DNA of 42,613 nt from Lachnospiraceae bacterium (lineage in GTDB: Bacteria; Bacillota; Clostridia; Lachnospirales; Lachnospiraceae): the NCBI GenBank assembly GCA_022510545.1, contig JAFLTG010000017.1, positions 1 to 42,613 on the forward strand. Reading direction: 5' to 3'. The translations under genes and the position numbers were made by a program. The notes under the pieces are model-generated. The model worked only from the letters and a program-made list of their open reading frames with translations, ran no database searches and was not told the origin of the DNA. Positions 8,901-17,059 of the stretch are shown here, piece by piece (position 1 is the first letter of the stretch; each line of letters opens with the position of its first letter).

Positions 8901-11330
8901 GGCCATAGCCCAAGCATATGGTCCGTAATTATCTGCAATATCACCATTAAATGTCAAATTGGTGCCTGTTGTAGCAAATGCTTTATCTCCTATATTTTCC
9001 TTAGGGAATGATTCAGCTCCTCCAATTGGAGAATTGAACGTGACTTCTGTCAAATTCTCACAACCCTCAAATGCACTTGCCCCTATTGAGGTTACCGAGT
9101 TACCTATGGTAACTTTAGTTAAATTATGTAAAGACTCAAATACATTAGCGCCAATCTCCGAAACCGTATTGTCTGAAATTGTAATAGTCTTGATTGATTC
9201 TCTCAATCGTTCAGCTTCATCACTATAAATCGGACCGGTTCCGAAACAACCCGGAACTATGCTCTTAATGTCATATTGTCCGACATTTTTGGGAATCACA
9301 AGATTTCCGTCAGTCGCGCTTACAAGCACACAAGAGGTCAATTCGTTTTTCTCATTGGCCTGAAAACGATAACCATCTATTGCTACCTCATAGCAATCTA
9401 TTCCCTGTTCATTTTTAAATACATAAGGAACATAATCGTTTATCCAAGTAATTGCATCCCAAGTACACTTACGGGGTTCCGCGTCTTCACCAAGCCTTTT
9501 AAGTTCAGGACCTCTCACATAAAAATTCTCGTTAGATACGTCCGCAAACAACTTCTTAGGATTATATTCTACATAACCGCAGGCAAATCTATCATTATCT
9601 GTCGGGAATACCACATATTCAAGATTGTAACAGCCATGGAACATACTATTAGGTATACTTGCCGACACACCGGTTCCAAATTCACTTGGAAAAGTTACGG
9701 ACTTAAGGTTTGCACGTCCGGCGAACAAATGATCTCCTAAATCCGTTGCGGTTGCCGGTAATGTTATATTAAGCTCGGCACCACCTGAAGGTACGGCAAA
9801 CGCACCGTCTTCTATCTTTTTAATTATTGTTTTTGGACCGTTCATACTGACTTCCGTCAACGAAACACAATTATAAAAAGCAAACTTACTAATCGTACAA
9901 CCGTTACCACCGTTACATGCACTAAGGTCAAGTTTGGATAATAGGCGACAGCCTTCAAATGCGGCTTCTCCTATTATTTTTATGGTATCCGGAAGCGCAA
10001 TTTCCGTAAGCGCTATATCACCCCTAAAACATTCTGAACCTATTACCTTAAGTCCGGAGCCAAATTGTACCGTCTCCAGATGTGTACAGCCCTTAAACGC
10101 ACTGTTTCCAAGATGTTCGACATTTCCTACATTTATAGTTGTTATAAGTGTGGCTTCCATAAAAGCCTCATCACCTATGTATCCGATTTGATCAGGTATT
10201 GTTAAAGAACTGACTTTGCCTGCACCTTTAAATGCACCATTTCCAATAGCGCATATATTTACCGCACGGCCTTCGTTTCCATCTATCAAAAATCCGTTAC
10301 TATCAGTATCTGCCTGTAGAGAACCTGATGAATGCTGTGCCACCAGCACCATCTTACGGTTTCCGCCCTCGTTATTGGTATCGATTCTGTCATCAATTAC
10401 CTGTACCCAGCTAAAACCGGGTTTGTCTGAAAATGTCAAATCATAATGATTATAATATTCAAGCATGGTATTGGTAACCATTTCCTCAGACTGCAGCAAT
10501 ACATCAGAAGGTGCAACACTATATGGGTCAGGTTTGACACCTGGATTGGGATCTTCCTTCTCCAGTTTTTCCTTATACGCTGCAAACTTACTTACTGTAT
10601 TATTAAATACAGTAAGATCATAATTCTCAATAAAATATCTCTCGTCTTCTTCAAAATCAGTAAGCTCCATACCTCTGTCATAATCATCATAAGAATATGT
10701 GATTATATGGGTCTTGGGATTCCAGTTTCGGTTCATACCTGCCATACCTGCGGTTTCACCTTTATACCAACTTATTACCTTAGCGGTCTCCAAAGTATAG
10801 TATTTCGTAACCGGAGCCATATTAAGTTCGGCCTCAGGAGTCATATACTCATTATTGTATTTGCATATTACGGCTCTCGGAGAAGCTCCGACACCAACAA
10901 CATAATAAACAAACTGCCATGACAGGTCATAAGTGTCTCCCACCTTGGTAAGTGTATATGAAGGATAAACCTTTTTAGTTGGATCATTTATAGCCTTAAT
11001 AAGGTCATCTATACTTTTACCTTCATATGTATCCAGTGCAGGTGCATTATCATCATTAATATAGTCACTCGGATCCGGCGACTTTATCTTTGTTTCATCA
11101 AAAACGAGATTGTCATGTTCATCCTGTTTGCCACCTGTTGAGGCTCTACCGCTATCACCGGCTTCCGGTACCGAAGGGTCTGCCGCATAGTTATCCGGCA
11201 CGGGAATCGCCGCAACACCGATAGCCGTTGCCATTAAAAGAGCCGCAATGCTTCGTCTTACGCTTCTTTTCAATCTCCTTTTAGATTTTTTAGCTCCGTT
11301 TACAGAGTTTGCAGATGCTTTCTTGGACAT
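5910..11330 (-). CDS. Giant BspA-like leucine-rich-repeat surface protein, wall-sorted
   Basis: An 1806-residue exported protein. The chosen ATG (11330) has AGAAGGAGAG seven bases upstream; an ATG eight codons earlier would place that site inside the gene. A Lys/Arg-rich n-region and hydrophobic core form a long signal peptide ending near residue 52. LRR_5 arrays occur at about 350-565, 680-785 and 1110-1285. Two Listeria/Bacteroides-type (Flg_new-like) repeats lie near 1330-1395 and 1402-1463, followed by a Gly/Ser/Thr-rich linker (about 1467-1513), an InlB B-repeat-like domain ending NVTVTANF, and a membrane-proximal domain ending FTATHFSPYTIY. The tail is TPKTGD, IHPKWFL, a hydrophobic span and KKDKK, consistent with sortase anchoring. 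The sortase gene lies just upstream. Likely an adhesin; ligand unknown. Confidence 0.9.
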   Translation of the reverse strand: MSKKASANSVNGAKKSKRRLKRSVRRSIAALLMATAIGVAAIPVPDNYAADPSVPEAGDSGRASTGGKQDEHDNLVFDETKIKSPDPSDYINDDNAPALDTYEGKSIDDLIKAINDPTKKVYPSYTLTKVGDTYDLSWQFVYYVVGVGASPRAVICKYNNEYMTPEAELNMAPVTKYYTLETAKVISWYKGETAGMAGMNRNWNPKTHIITYSYDDYDRGMELTDFEEDERYFIENYDLTVFNNTVSKFAAYKEKLEKEDPNPGVKPDPYSVAPSDVLLQSEEMVTNTMLEYYNHYDLTFSDKPGFSWVQVIDDRIDTNNEGGNRKMVLVAQHSSGSLQADTDSNGFLIDGNEGRAVNICAIGNGAFKGAGKVSSLTIPDQIGYIGDEAFMEATLITTINVGNVEHLGNSAFKGCTHLETVQFGSGLKVIGSECFRGDIALTEIALPDTIKIIGEAAFEGCRLLSKLDLSACNGGNGCTISKFAFYNCVSLTEVSMNGPKTIIKKIEDGAFAVPSGGAELNITLPATATDLGDHLFAGRANLKSVTFPSEFGTGVSASIPNSMFHGCYNLEYVVFPTDNDRFACGYVEYNPKKLFADVSNENFYVRGPELKRLGEDAEPRKCTWDAITWINDYVPYVFKNEQGIDCYEVAIDGYRFQANEKNELTSCVLVSATDGNLVIPKNVGQYDIKSIVPGCFGTGPIYSDEAERLRESIKTITISDNTVSEIGANVFESLHNLTKVTIGNSVTSIGASAFEGCENLTEVTFNSPIGGAESFPKENIGDKAFATTGTNLTFNGDIADNYGPYAWAMAPENVLDENSGLRVCYRSLAPYFITVIYDYDTEYRTMIDYPKFEQVDKYLEEAHRAEYTKLGYSSYAEMMEETNYATYQGPEWNENRRAFREAWNAATDKNSVYNSDIYGPWVNRYFVQHFDDPNNNNGVEPAVSEPQPDISDNVENTAKGKGMFDWLFEPIVVSAAEIGSTPDEYYVHFPYSAQNNSDYNRGITAEESDLISATKNIVVPSGVDSIDVYTYVNGREGYNQELLGKNKNNVLQYLSVAKVGSKSYHMYLDNYSDDSEIISGLFSGDYDDYDNNNDRFKDLELLSKGNDRVETVTLNDVTYLPDYAFDSCENLRLVNLGSKCKDIGIAPFRGCTSLTTVGGNAYYTEDNAIVYSVKPDGTYKIEECLATRGNKKGEPNITVLTDPNLALVSEINDGAFEDCLDIASVDLESATNLKEIPERCFMGCENLNYVYLPDSVNEIKKDAFVFETPKKSIYVSIPGKEVQIATDAFEPKGKNITIETYEDTSAYRYAKYYDLTIKTRGNNWPVTFFDIDGTLVYETTVTNGSSLSLAQIPEGPDRTGQGLVFKEWIGSMGAERITTHDLITGRATFLAQYESTGGMVNGKYAIDFYTSFGDKLRDTYYVEPGADIPEEEIPDPKVYEGYTFDRWTPDTFTNIQQSTTYIAGYVDNSSGNGSGGGDGNGGGTGDGSGGSGAGGSGSSTTTPLGSSTSTTSSSSASGKYTVTVINGSGSGTYEVGSTVIVAANTPATGKVFSKWTTDSESVKLASVSMAATTFVMPASNVTVTANFIDGSAVNSVSGTVNNGTTTGRNPVTGNGSTRVDITKPGISNKDLATANVNGSPDNFVVKISETNEATQAVINALTNKYGNMDSILYYAMDISLYDSTGTVKITDTTGLSVDITIPIPDALTVFGGNNMAGAVIANSQLEDLSERFTTINGVPCISFTATHFSPYTIYVNTQNLSEGMLDITPKTGDPIHPKWFLSLGLACLSVILFMKKDKKPVAVKAA

Positions 11331-11563
11331 ATCACTCTCTCCTTCTGTCAGCAATATATATTTATCTGATAGCTAATAAACTGTATTAAGCACTAATTAT
11401 ATATAAACACACAAATACAATATAAACATTTTATATATTTATATCGTCATTTTCAGGTTATTTAATTAGTCTTTAGCTCATTTTTCTATGATATTTTATC
11501 AATAAAAACATAAAATCCCATATAGTTTTATTTTACTATATATAAAAAAATATGCAAGTATTT

Positions 11564-12760
11564 TTATAAAACCCTTTTAGCCACAACGACAAATCGGCCG
11601 TCTGTTTCTGAATTGTCACAGGTGGATAATGTCAACAATTCATCACCGTAAACCGCCGTGACTCCCGTATTATAAAGGGATATAGCCGCCATTTCCTGCA
11701 TATTCGAGTTAAATTCCTGCTCCGATGCAGCATCTAAAAATTGATAATATTTAAACACAATTTCGTCTTCGTTATAAATTCTTGAACGGAACACATACAT
11801 AACTTCGTAGGTCCCTTTTTCATAAATCGTATCAAATTGAATCCTGGAATGTTCCTTGCAGTAGCTTTCACTGCTGTACTTATTCAGATTGCCAAACATC
11901 TTGCCGGACTTCATATGGTGTCCGTAGATTATGAGGTTGGTATTCCTTTTCACCACATCGCAGTCGGCATCCAGAAAAAGGCTCCCGTTTTTATCATATT
12001 CCTGATTATAATTATGGTCCAGATAATATTCGTTATTGGAAGTCTGCATAACAGGATAATCAATATTTGTGTCGTCAATCTTAAGCCAGCCTATCAGCTT
12101 CTTATTTTTGCTGTATAGAGTTTCATACTCTTCCAGCACTGTCAGCTCTATATCTTCTTCATCTGTATAATGTATGGTAACGGTACGACCTCCTAACGAC
12201 TGACTTCCCTTCAGATTGGCAAGATCATCATACTCTGACTGATTCTTCTCCGCAAAATAATAATAAACGCCATAGTAACCGAAGCAACCCACCGCAATAA
12301 TAGCGCAAAGTGCAATAAGCAGCTTTCTCCTACGCTCATTCTGCTTAAGAACGGCCAGAATCTCTTTTTGCATCTTTTCGTCATAATCTTCCAGCGAAGC
12401 TTTCTTTTTACTTTTTCCGGCATCCTTGCCGTTAATTTTATCAGCTTTCTTACCGCTGCCTTTTGCGACCTTTTTCTGCTGTGCTTTGAACTTGGACGGC
12501 TTTATCTTACTGTCTCTGGTATAGCCCTGCTTTTTGTATTTTTCAGCCAGTTCGCTGATTTCCTCTTTAAAGTCCTTACCCACAAGAGTCTTAAAATGAT
12601 ATTTGCCGGATGACAATTCCCCCCATAGTGTGAGAACTTCGCCGGGCTGCTCCATATTCACTTTAGACTTGATTGCGTCTATCTGTTCTTGATCTTTAAG
12701 TGCCGCTCTGTAATCCGCTTGTGTGCGGAATTGCCTTCCAGCCACGCTTAAGTCTGCCAT
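11564..12760 (-). CDS. Class B sortase with long cytoplasmic N-terminal domain
   Basis: A 398-residue transpeptidase expected to attach sorting-signal proteins to the cell wall. The catalytic residues are visible: His in IYGHHM, Cys in LSTCDN and Arg in DGRFVVVAKR; DDTNIDYPVMQ and NEYYLDHNY are typical of class B. One membrane span (about 145-167, LLIALCAIIAVGCFGYYGVYYY) separates it from an unusual N-terminal region of some 140 residues: a compact acidic/basic part (ADLSVAGRQFRT to LAEKYKKQ) and a Lys-rich linker. This part would be cytoplasmic. ATG at 12760 is chosen because AAGGGAG precedes it, while the upstream GTG abuts that site. It starts two bases after the HIT gene stop. Likely substrates are the two adjacent TGD-tailed proteins. 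Confidence 0.93.
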   Translation of the reverse strand: MADLSVAGRQFRTQADYRAALKDQEQIDAIKSKVNMEQPGEVLTLWGELSSGKYHFKTLVGKDFKEEISELAEKYKKQGYTRDSKIKPSKFKAQQKKVAKGSGKKADKINGKDAGKSKKKASLEDYDEKMQKEILAVLKQNERRRKLLIALCAIIAVGCFGYYGVYYYFAEKNQSEYDDLANLKGSQSLGGRTVTIHYTDEEDIELTVLEEYETLYSKNKKLIGWLKIDDTNIDYPVMQTSNNEYYLDHNYNQEYDKNGSLFLDADCDVVKRNTNLIIYGHHMKSGKMFGNLNKYSSESYCKEHSRIQFDTIYEKGTYEVMYVFRSRIYNEDEIVFKYYQFLDAASEQEFNSNMQEMAAISLYNTGVTAVYGDELLTLSTCDNSETDGRFVVVAKRVL

Positions 12761-12762
12761 AC

Positions 12763-13182
12763 TTACAGACACTCCCTTATTTTCCCTATCATCTCTTCAT
12801 ATTCTGCATCGCTTAAATACTTTTTATCGGGATTCATCTGGAAAGTTGACCCCCACTCGTCCTGATCTTTATACTTAGGTACAAGATGTATATGTAAATG
12901 GCAGCCCGTGTCACCGTATGCCCCATAATTGAGCTTATCCGGTGAAAAAGCCGCATGAATGGCCTTAGCCGCCCTGTTTACATCTGCAAAAAAGCGATTC
13001 CTCTCCTCGTCGCTTATATCCACTATCTCACTTACGTGATCCTTATATGCAACTATGCATCTGCCGGGCTTACTCTGCTCCTTGAATAAAATAAGCTGGC
13101 TTACATCCAGGTCACAGATTTTAATACCAAATTTAGCCAGAAGTTCGCCACCCTGGCAATATCCACAATTGTTGTCTTTCAT
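12763..13182 (-). CDS. HIT family nucleotide hydrolase/transferase
   Basis: A 139-residue histidine-triad protein with the signature HLHIHLVPK near residue 95, which forms the nucleotide phosphate-binding active site. An N-terminal CxxC (CGYCQGG) could bind zinc. HIT proteins of the HinT/Fhit type hydrolyse nucleoside phosphoramidates or dinucleoside polyphosphates in the cytoplasm; the exact substrate cannot be read from sequence. AAAAGGAGGT lies well placed upstream of the ATG. Stop and sortase start are two bases apart, so they form an operon, though a functional link to sortase is not evident. Confidence 0.92.
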   Translation of the reverse strand: MKDNNCGYCQGGELLAKFGIKICDLDVSQLILFKEQSKPGRCIVAYKDHVSEIVDISDEERNRFFADVNRAAKAIHAAFSPDKLNYGAYGDTGCHLHIHLVPKYKDQDEWGSTFQMNPDKKYLSDAEYEEMIGKIRECL

Positions 13183-13275
13183 AATGTTTACCTCCTTTTG
13201 GGCTTGCGTTTATTATATCATATAGAATCTGAATTTTACAAGCGATTACACAATATCACAAGCAATTACCGCCAA

Positions 13276-14232
13276 CTATATACAATTGCATGCAGATGCA
13301 ATTACCTGCATATCTCCTTCCAGATTAATGTCACCATAACCGTAAGGCAGTATGAAATGGTCTCCCTTTTTTATTACAGTTCCGTTTATAGTGCCCTCTC
13401 CTCTCGTTACGCTCATCAGCATAAAGGGCTGATCCTGCTCTATAGTGAAGGGCTTGTTAATATCCATCTTCCACACTCTGTAATAATCACACTCAATCAG
13501 AAGATTCATGGTATTTTCAGGCATATTACCGGTTTTTTTGATATAGTGTTCCAATGGCTTGGATGGAACGGAAATCACCTCAAGAGCCTTATCCAGATGA
13601 AGTTCTCTGGGCTTGCCGTCAGTCAGACGGTCAAAATCATAAACCCTGTATGTGATATCGCTGTTTTGCTGGATTTCCAATATCATCAAGCCGCCGCCGA
13701 ATGTATGTATGGTCCCGGGTTCAATCTGGATGAAATCATCTTTTTCCACGTGGACTTCGCGGATAAGCTCCTTCCATTCCCGATTTTGAACCATAGACCT
13801 GAGTTCTTCCCTTGTCTCGGCATTATGCCCCACAACCAAGTTTGAGTCTTCTCTTCCATCCAGAATATACCAGCATTCCATCTTGCCATAAGAACCATTT
13901 TCATGCGCTTTGGCATAGGTGTCATTTGGATGCACCTGTATACTGGAATATCCTTCCGCGTTGATAAGTTTAACCAACAGGGGAAATCGGTCCAGACCGG
14001 TATTGCCAAACAGTCCGGGTTCTTTTTCCCAGAGTGCTGAAAGCTTGCAGCCATCAAATCTTCCACCTTTGATGGTGCAATCGCCGTTTGGATGCGCGCT
14101 TACTGCCCAACACTCCCCGGTATCATTGCCGGGAATCTCATACGGCCAGTCTTTTCCCAGTCTCTCACCACCCCACAGCATCTGTTTAAAAACCGGATTT
14201 ATGAATAAAATTGACTGTTCCGGACAACTCAT
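13276..14232 (-). CDS. manA: Mannose-6-phosphate isomerase, class I
   Basis: Interconverts mannose-6-phosphate and fructose-6-phosphate, feeding mannose catabolism or GDP-mannose/glycan synthesis. The cupin-type type I PMI features are present: LFINPVFKQMLWGGERL at the N-terminus, the metal-binding VHPNDTYAKAHENG with GKMECWYIL, and EPGTIHTFGGGLMILEIQQNSD. About 318 residues, the usual size of the short Firmicutes form. The ATG at 14232 is preferred since CAGGAGG lies upstream and homologues begin close to this point; an ATG nine codons further up remains possible. It sits upstream of HIT and sortase on the same strand with a 93-base gap. Confidence 0.93.
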   Translation of the reverse strand: MSCPEQSILFINPVFKQMLWGGERLGKDWPYEIPGNDTGECWAVSAHPNGDCTIKGGRFDGCKLSALWEKEPGLFGNTGLDRFPLLVKLINAEGYSSIQVHPNDTYAKAHENGSYGKMECWYILDGREDSNLVVGHNAETREELRSMVQNREWKELIREVHVEKDDFIQIEPGTIHTFGGGLMILEIQQNSDITYRVYDFDRLTDGKPRELHLDKALEVISVPSKPLEHYIKKTGNMPENTMNLLIECDYYRVWKMDINKPFTIEQDQPFMLMSVTRGEGTINGTVIKKGDHFILPYGYGDINLEGDMQVIASACNCI

Positions 14233-14448
14233 TATCTTCCATTTCCTCCTGATGTTCATTCATTGCACAATCAAAAATGCATAATTATTACGCAACATAC
14301 GTAAGTGAAAAGTGCCAGTATTTATGCACCAGCATTTATTGTACTATCTATTTGATAAAATAACAATCTTTAATTCCATATTCATATATTCTTTTCAAAT
14401 AACAATTGTTATTATATATCAAGATTATTTATACAATACCATATTCAT

Positions 14449-15918
14449 TCAGTTCTTAGCTTCCGGCAGACGCAGGCGCAAAAAGCGCTTGGCCACCTGC
14501 CTTAAATTAAAAGGAAGTATCGGATATATATAGCTTTTATTGGACAAAGTCTTATTAAATACTATTGAAAAAATCAAAATCAAAAGTGCTGCCACATAGC
14601 CATAGACTCCAAAAACAGCTGTAAGAATCAGGTTAATCATACGCATAAATTTAAGCGCATAACCAAGCTCATAACTCTGTTGAGTATAGTTGGCAATCGC
14701 AACAAACGCCATATATAACATTACTTCACTATTGAACCAGCCGCTGTTTACCGAAAACTCACCAAGCACAAGCGCTGCCATTACACTAAGCGGTGTGCTG
14801 AGCATATTAGGAGTATTGATTGCCGCAAGCTTAAGACCATCAATAGCCAGCTCAAGCAAAAGGAACTGCATTATAAGCGGTATATTGCAAGGTTCCTTAA
14901 GTATGATAAATTTAAAAGAGTCAGGTATCCATTCCGGTCTCTGCATAAGAAGCAGGTAAGTCGGAGTAAGCAGGTAAGTCAAAATTCCTATCAAAAGCCT
15001 TGACAGTCTGAGATAGGTTCCAGTAACCGGCGGAAAATAATAATCATCCGCCTCTTCCATAATATCAAAGATGGAAGTCGGTACTATCATTGCCGAAGGT
15101 GAATTATCCACCAGAATTATCACATCACCTTCAAGTATCTGTGCCGCCGCGGTATCCGGTCTCTCCGTATATTTAAACTTGGGAAAAGGGTTGAACCAGT
15201 TCCGCTGATAAAGGCATTCCGCAAGACTTTCCTGATTCATGGTCAGTGCATCCACCTTTATCTCTGATATCCGTTTTTTTATTTTATTTAAAAATTCATG
15301 GTCTACTCTGTTATCCATATAACAGAGTACAATGTCGGTTCTGGAGCTTTTACCGGCATTCATCATTTCCATCCTAAGCTCCGTACTTCTGATTCTTCGC
15401 CTTATAAGAGCGGTGTTAAATACAACGGTTTCAACGAAACCGTCTTTAGAGCCTCTTAGGGTCTTATCTTTTTCAGGCTCCGATACACCTCTCGCCGGAT
15501 AAGTTCTTGAGTCGATTAAGACACAACGGTCATATCCCTCTATAAAAAGAGCAAAAACTCCGGACAGGATGTTATAGAAAATATCATCCCATTTGTCCTT
15601 TAAATCAATCTCAACATATGGTGCACTTTTCTTGAGCAATTCATGCGCATTCTCAGGCATTTCTTCCGGCTTTATGTCTATAAAATACTGCAGAAGTTTC
15701 TGCATAATCGCATCTTTACAGAAACCGTCAACGAAGTATATGCAGGCCTGTCTGCCGCCAACTTCTATTACTCTGTATACAACATCAAAATTTGTATCAG
15801 GTTTAAGGCGCTCTGACAAATAACGCATGTTATCTTGCAAGGATGCGGATATTATGTTGCTGCCTGTATTGTTATTTGAATTGCTGCTTATATCACTATT
15901 TTTATTATCGCTTTGCAC
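14449..15918 (-). CDS. spoVAF: SpoVAF/GerA-type spore germination membrane protein
   Basis: A 489-residue protein of the GerABKA family. The soluble N-terminal half (to about 300) contains YPARGVSEPEKDKTLRGSKD, DGFVETVVFNTALIRRRIR and ERPDTAAAQILEGDV, the signature block of SpoVAF and GerA A-subunits; several membrane segments follow from about 310 on, ending PYLPFN-like YPILPFNLRQVAKRFL. These proteins sit in the spore inner membrane and take part in germination. The GTG at 15918 has GGAAGGAG nine bases upstream and lies 25 bases below the start site predicted from a sigma-G-like promoter; the earlier ATG at 15942 would be at the transcript's very 5' end. Unlike classic spoVA operons it stands alone here, so a GerA-like role is the alternative. 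Confidence 0.88.
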   Translation of the reverse strand: MQSDNKNSDISSNSNNNTGSNIISASLQDNMRYLSERLKPDTNFDVVYRVIEVGGRQACIYFVDGFCKDAIMQKLLQYFIDIKPEEMPENAHELLKKSAPYVEIDLKDKWDDIFYNILSGVFALFIEGYDRCVLIDSRTYPARGVSEPEKDKTLRGSKDGFVETVVFNTALIRRRIRSTELRMEMMNAGKSSRTDIVLCYMDNRVDHEFLNKIKKRISEIKVDALTMNQESLAECLYQRNWFNPFPKFKYTERPDTAAAQILEGDVIILVDNSPSAMIVPTSIFDIMEEADDYYFPPVTGTYLRLSRLLIGILTYLLTPTYLLLMQRPEWIPDSFKFIILKEPCNIPLIMQFLLLELAIDGLKLAAINTPNMLSTPLSVMAALVLGEFSVNSGWFNSEVMLYMAFVAIANYTQQSYELGYALKFMRMINLILTAVFGVYGYVAALLILIFSIVFNKTLSNKSYIYPILPFNLRQVAKRFLRLRLPEAKN

Positions 15919-15949
15919 AGATAAAAACTCCTTCCGAAACATTTTTTCT

Positions 15950-15978
15950 TATTATGTACGTGAAGAAGTTTTTTATTC
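15950..15978 (-). promoter_or_regulatory. Sigma-G-like forespore promoter of spoVAF
   Basis: Minus strand: -35 GAATA (15974-15978), 17-base spacer, -10 CATAATA (15950-15956). This fits the Bacillus/Clostridium sigma-G pattern GHATR-N17/18-CATnnTA and the expected forespore expression of a spoVAF/gerA gene. The predicted start site is near 15943. Confidence 0.6.
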
Positions 15979-16047
15979 TTTGACCATTTTTATTATCTGA
16001 TAATTTTACATTTGCTTATTATTTATTTATTGAATTACTATTGTTAT

Positions 16048-16482
16048 TTATTGTTTGCCGGTACTTCCATGCCCTCCTCTGTCTTCATTATCAAGGTGCT
16101 CTACCTCATCAAAGACAAGCTTAGGCTGGTTTTCCATAATCCGGAACTGACATATTCTGTCATTAATATGTATCTGTGTATCGCGCAGGGCATAAACCGG
16201 CATAAACCACTGATCGTTGTCACCGCAATATGAACAGTCAATAACTCCCTGATGATTAGTCTGGATAATACCGAAGTTTTTAAAAGTGGAGCTTCTTGGC
16301 ACAACATGTGCTTCATAACCCTCCGGCAGTTCCATAGCAACCCCCAGAGGTATCAGTTTAAATTCGCCTTTTTTTAAAGATACCTCTTCTGCAGCGTGCA
16401 GGTCTATCCAGTCGGATTTACCGTCTACATAGGTAAGTTTGTCTATTTTATCTGTGAAATATTTTATCTTGATAGTCTTCAT
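16048..16482 (-). CDS. dut: dUTP diphosphatase
   Basis: Hydrolyses dUTP to dUMP and pyrophosphate, keeping uracil out of DNA and providing dUMP for thymidylate synthesis. All five trimeric dUTPase motifs are present: DLHAAEE (I), [10 protein letters not shown] (II), [14 protein letters not shown] (III), DRICQFRI (IV) and RGGHGSTGK (V). At 144 residues it has normal length. GAGGAAT precedes the ATG. It follows nrdG by 70 bases and completes an nrdD-nrdG-dut deoxynucleotide unit; the gap carries three TAAC-N4-GTTA-type dyads. Confidence 0.96.
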   Translation of the reverse strand: MKTIKIKYFTDKIDKLTYVDGKSDWIDLHAAEEVSLKKGEFKLIPLGVAMELPEGYEAHVVPRSSTFKNFGIIQTNHQGVIDCSYCGDNDQWFMPVYALRDTQIHINDRICQFRIMENQPKLVFDEVEHLDNEDRGGHGSTGKQ

Positions 16483-16503
16483 ATTAATTCCTCATTTTTT
16501 GTT

Positions 16504-16555
16504 AATAACAACTGTTGTGTAACAAAAGTTATGTAATTATTTATAACAAGTGTTA
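16504..16555. repeat. Three TAAC-N4-GTTA dyads between nrdG and dut
   Basis: Three similar imperfect or perfect dyads lie in tandem: TAACAACTGTTG (16505-16516), TAACAAAAGTTA (16520-16531) and TAACAAGTGTTA (16544-16555). The same pattern recurs twice upstream of nrdD (19274-19301) and once at 14398-14413. They could be protein-binding sites or RNA elements; no matching regulator is recognised. Confidence 0.45.
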
Positions 16556-17059
16556 TACAGCATATAATACCGGCACCGCTGCATCATCCTGTTTCAGACT
16601 CGCCTGCACATCAATAACACGTTGATTGGCACTGCCTTTCCAGTGAAGAGTAGCGTCTTTTTCCTCTTCTACAAACTCACCATCCACAAGCACATCAATA
16701 TACTGCATTATGCCATCGGTCATAATATTCTCCCACAGTTCGCCTGTATAAAGCCATATAGTCTTATCGGGATAGGCTTCCCTGACCTGCGCCGCAAAAG
16801 TTCTTACATCCGGACGATTTACGGAATGCATAGGGTCTCCGCCCGAAAAGGTAAGTCCGGATATATAAGGTTTATCAAGCTGTTCAAATATTTCCTGTCT
16901 GGCAGCTTCGTCAAATAAAATCCCGCCATCCGGATCCCAGGTCACCGGATTATGACAGCCCTTGCAGCAATGGGAGCAGCCGGCCACCCAAAGGACAACC
17001 CGCAGCCCGTCCCCGTTTAACATATCAGCCTTTGTTATATTATGATAACGCATACTCAC
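16553..17059 (-). CDS. nrdG: Anaerobic ribonucleotide reductase activating enzyme
   Basis: A 168-residue radical-SAM activase that generates the glycyl radical on NrdD. The iron-sulfur cluster motif CxxxCxxC is in GCSHCCKGCHNP (first Cys near residue 28), followed by the GGDP SAM-binding motif in LTFSGGDPMHS. The length matches NrdG of other Firmicutes. GTG at 17059 is taken as start: AAAGGA sits seven bases upstream and the start overlaps the nrdD stop by a few bases, so the pair is translationally coupled; an ATG two codons later is the alternative. Confidence 0.95.
   Translation of the reverse strand: MSMRYHNITKADMLNGDGLRVVLWVAGCSHCCKGCHNPVTWDPDGGILFDEAARQEIFEQLDKPYISGLTFSGGDPMHSVNRPDVRTFAAQVREAYPDKTIWLYTGELWENIMTDGIMQYIDVLVDGEFVEEEKDATLHWKGSANQRVIDVQASLKQDDAAVPVLYAV

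Noticed and set aside
6343-10922. Several open frames of 75-160 codons on the plus strand across the giant surface protein
   Set aside because: They lack ribosome binding sites and families and arise from the biased codons of the leucine-rich repeats on the other strand.
11330-11354. Earlier ATG for the giant surface protein
   Set aside because: It would place the AGAAGGAGAG ribosome binding site inside the gene; the later ATG is correctly spaced and gives a normal signal peptide.
11521-11545. Terminator after the sortase gene
   Set aside because: Only a 7-bp AT stem without a T run on the minus strand; the roughly 230-base gap is very AT-rich and no convincing signal was found.
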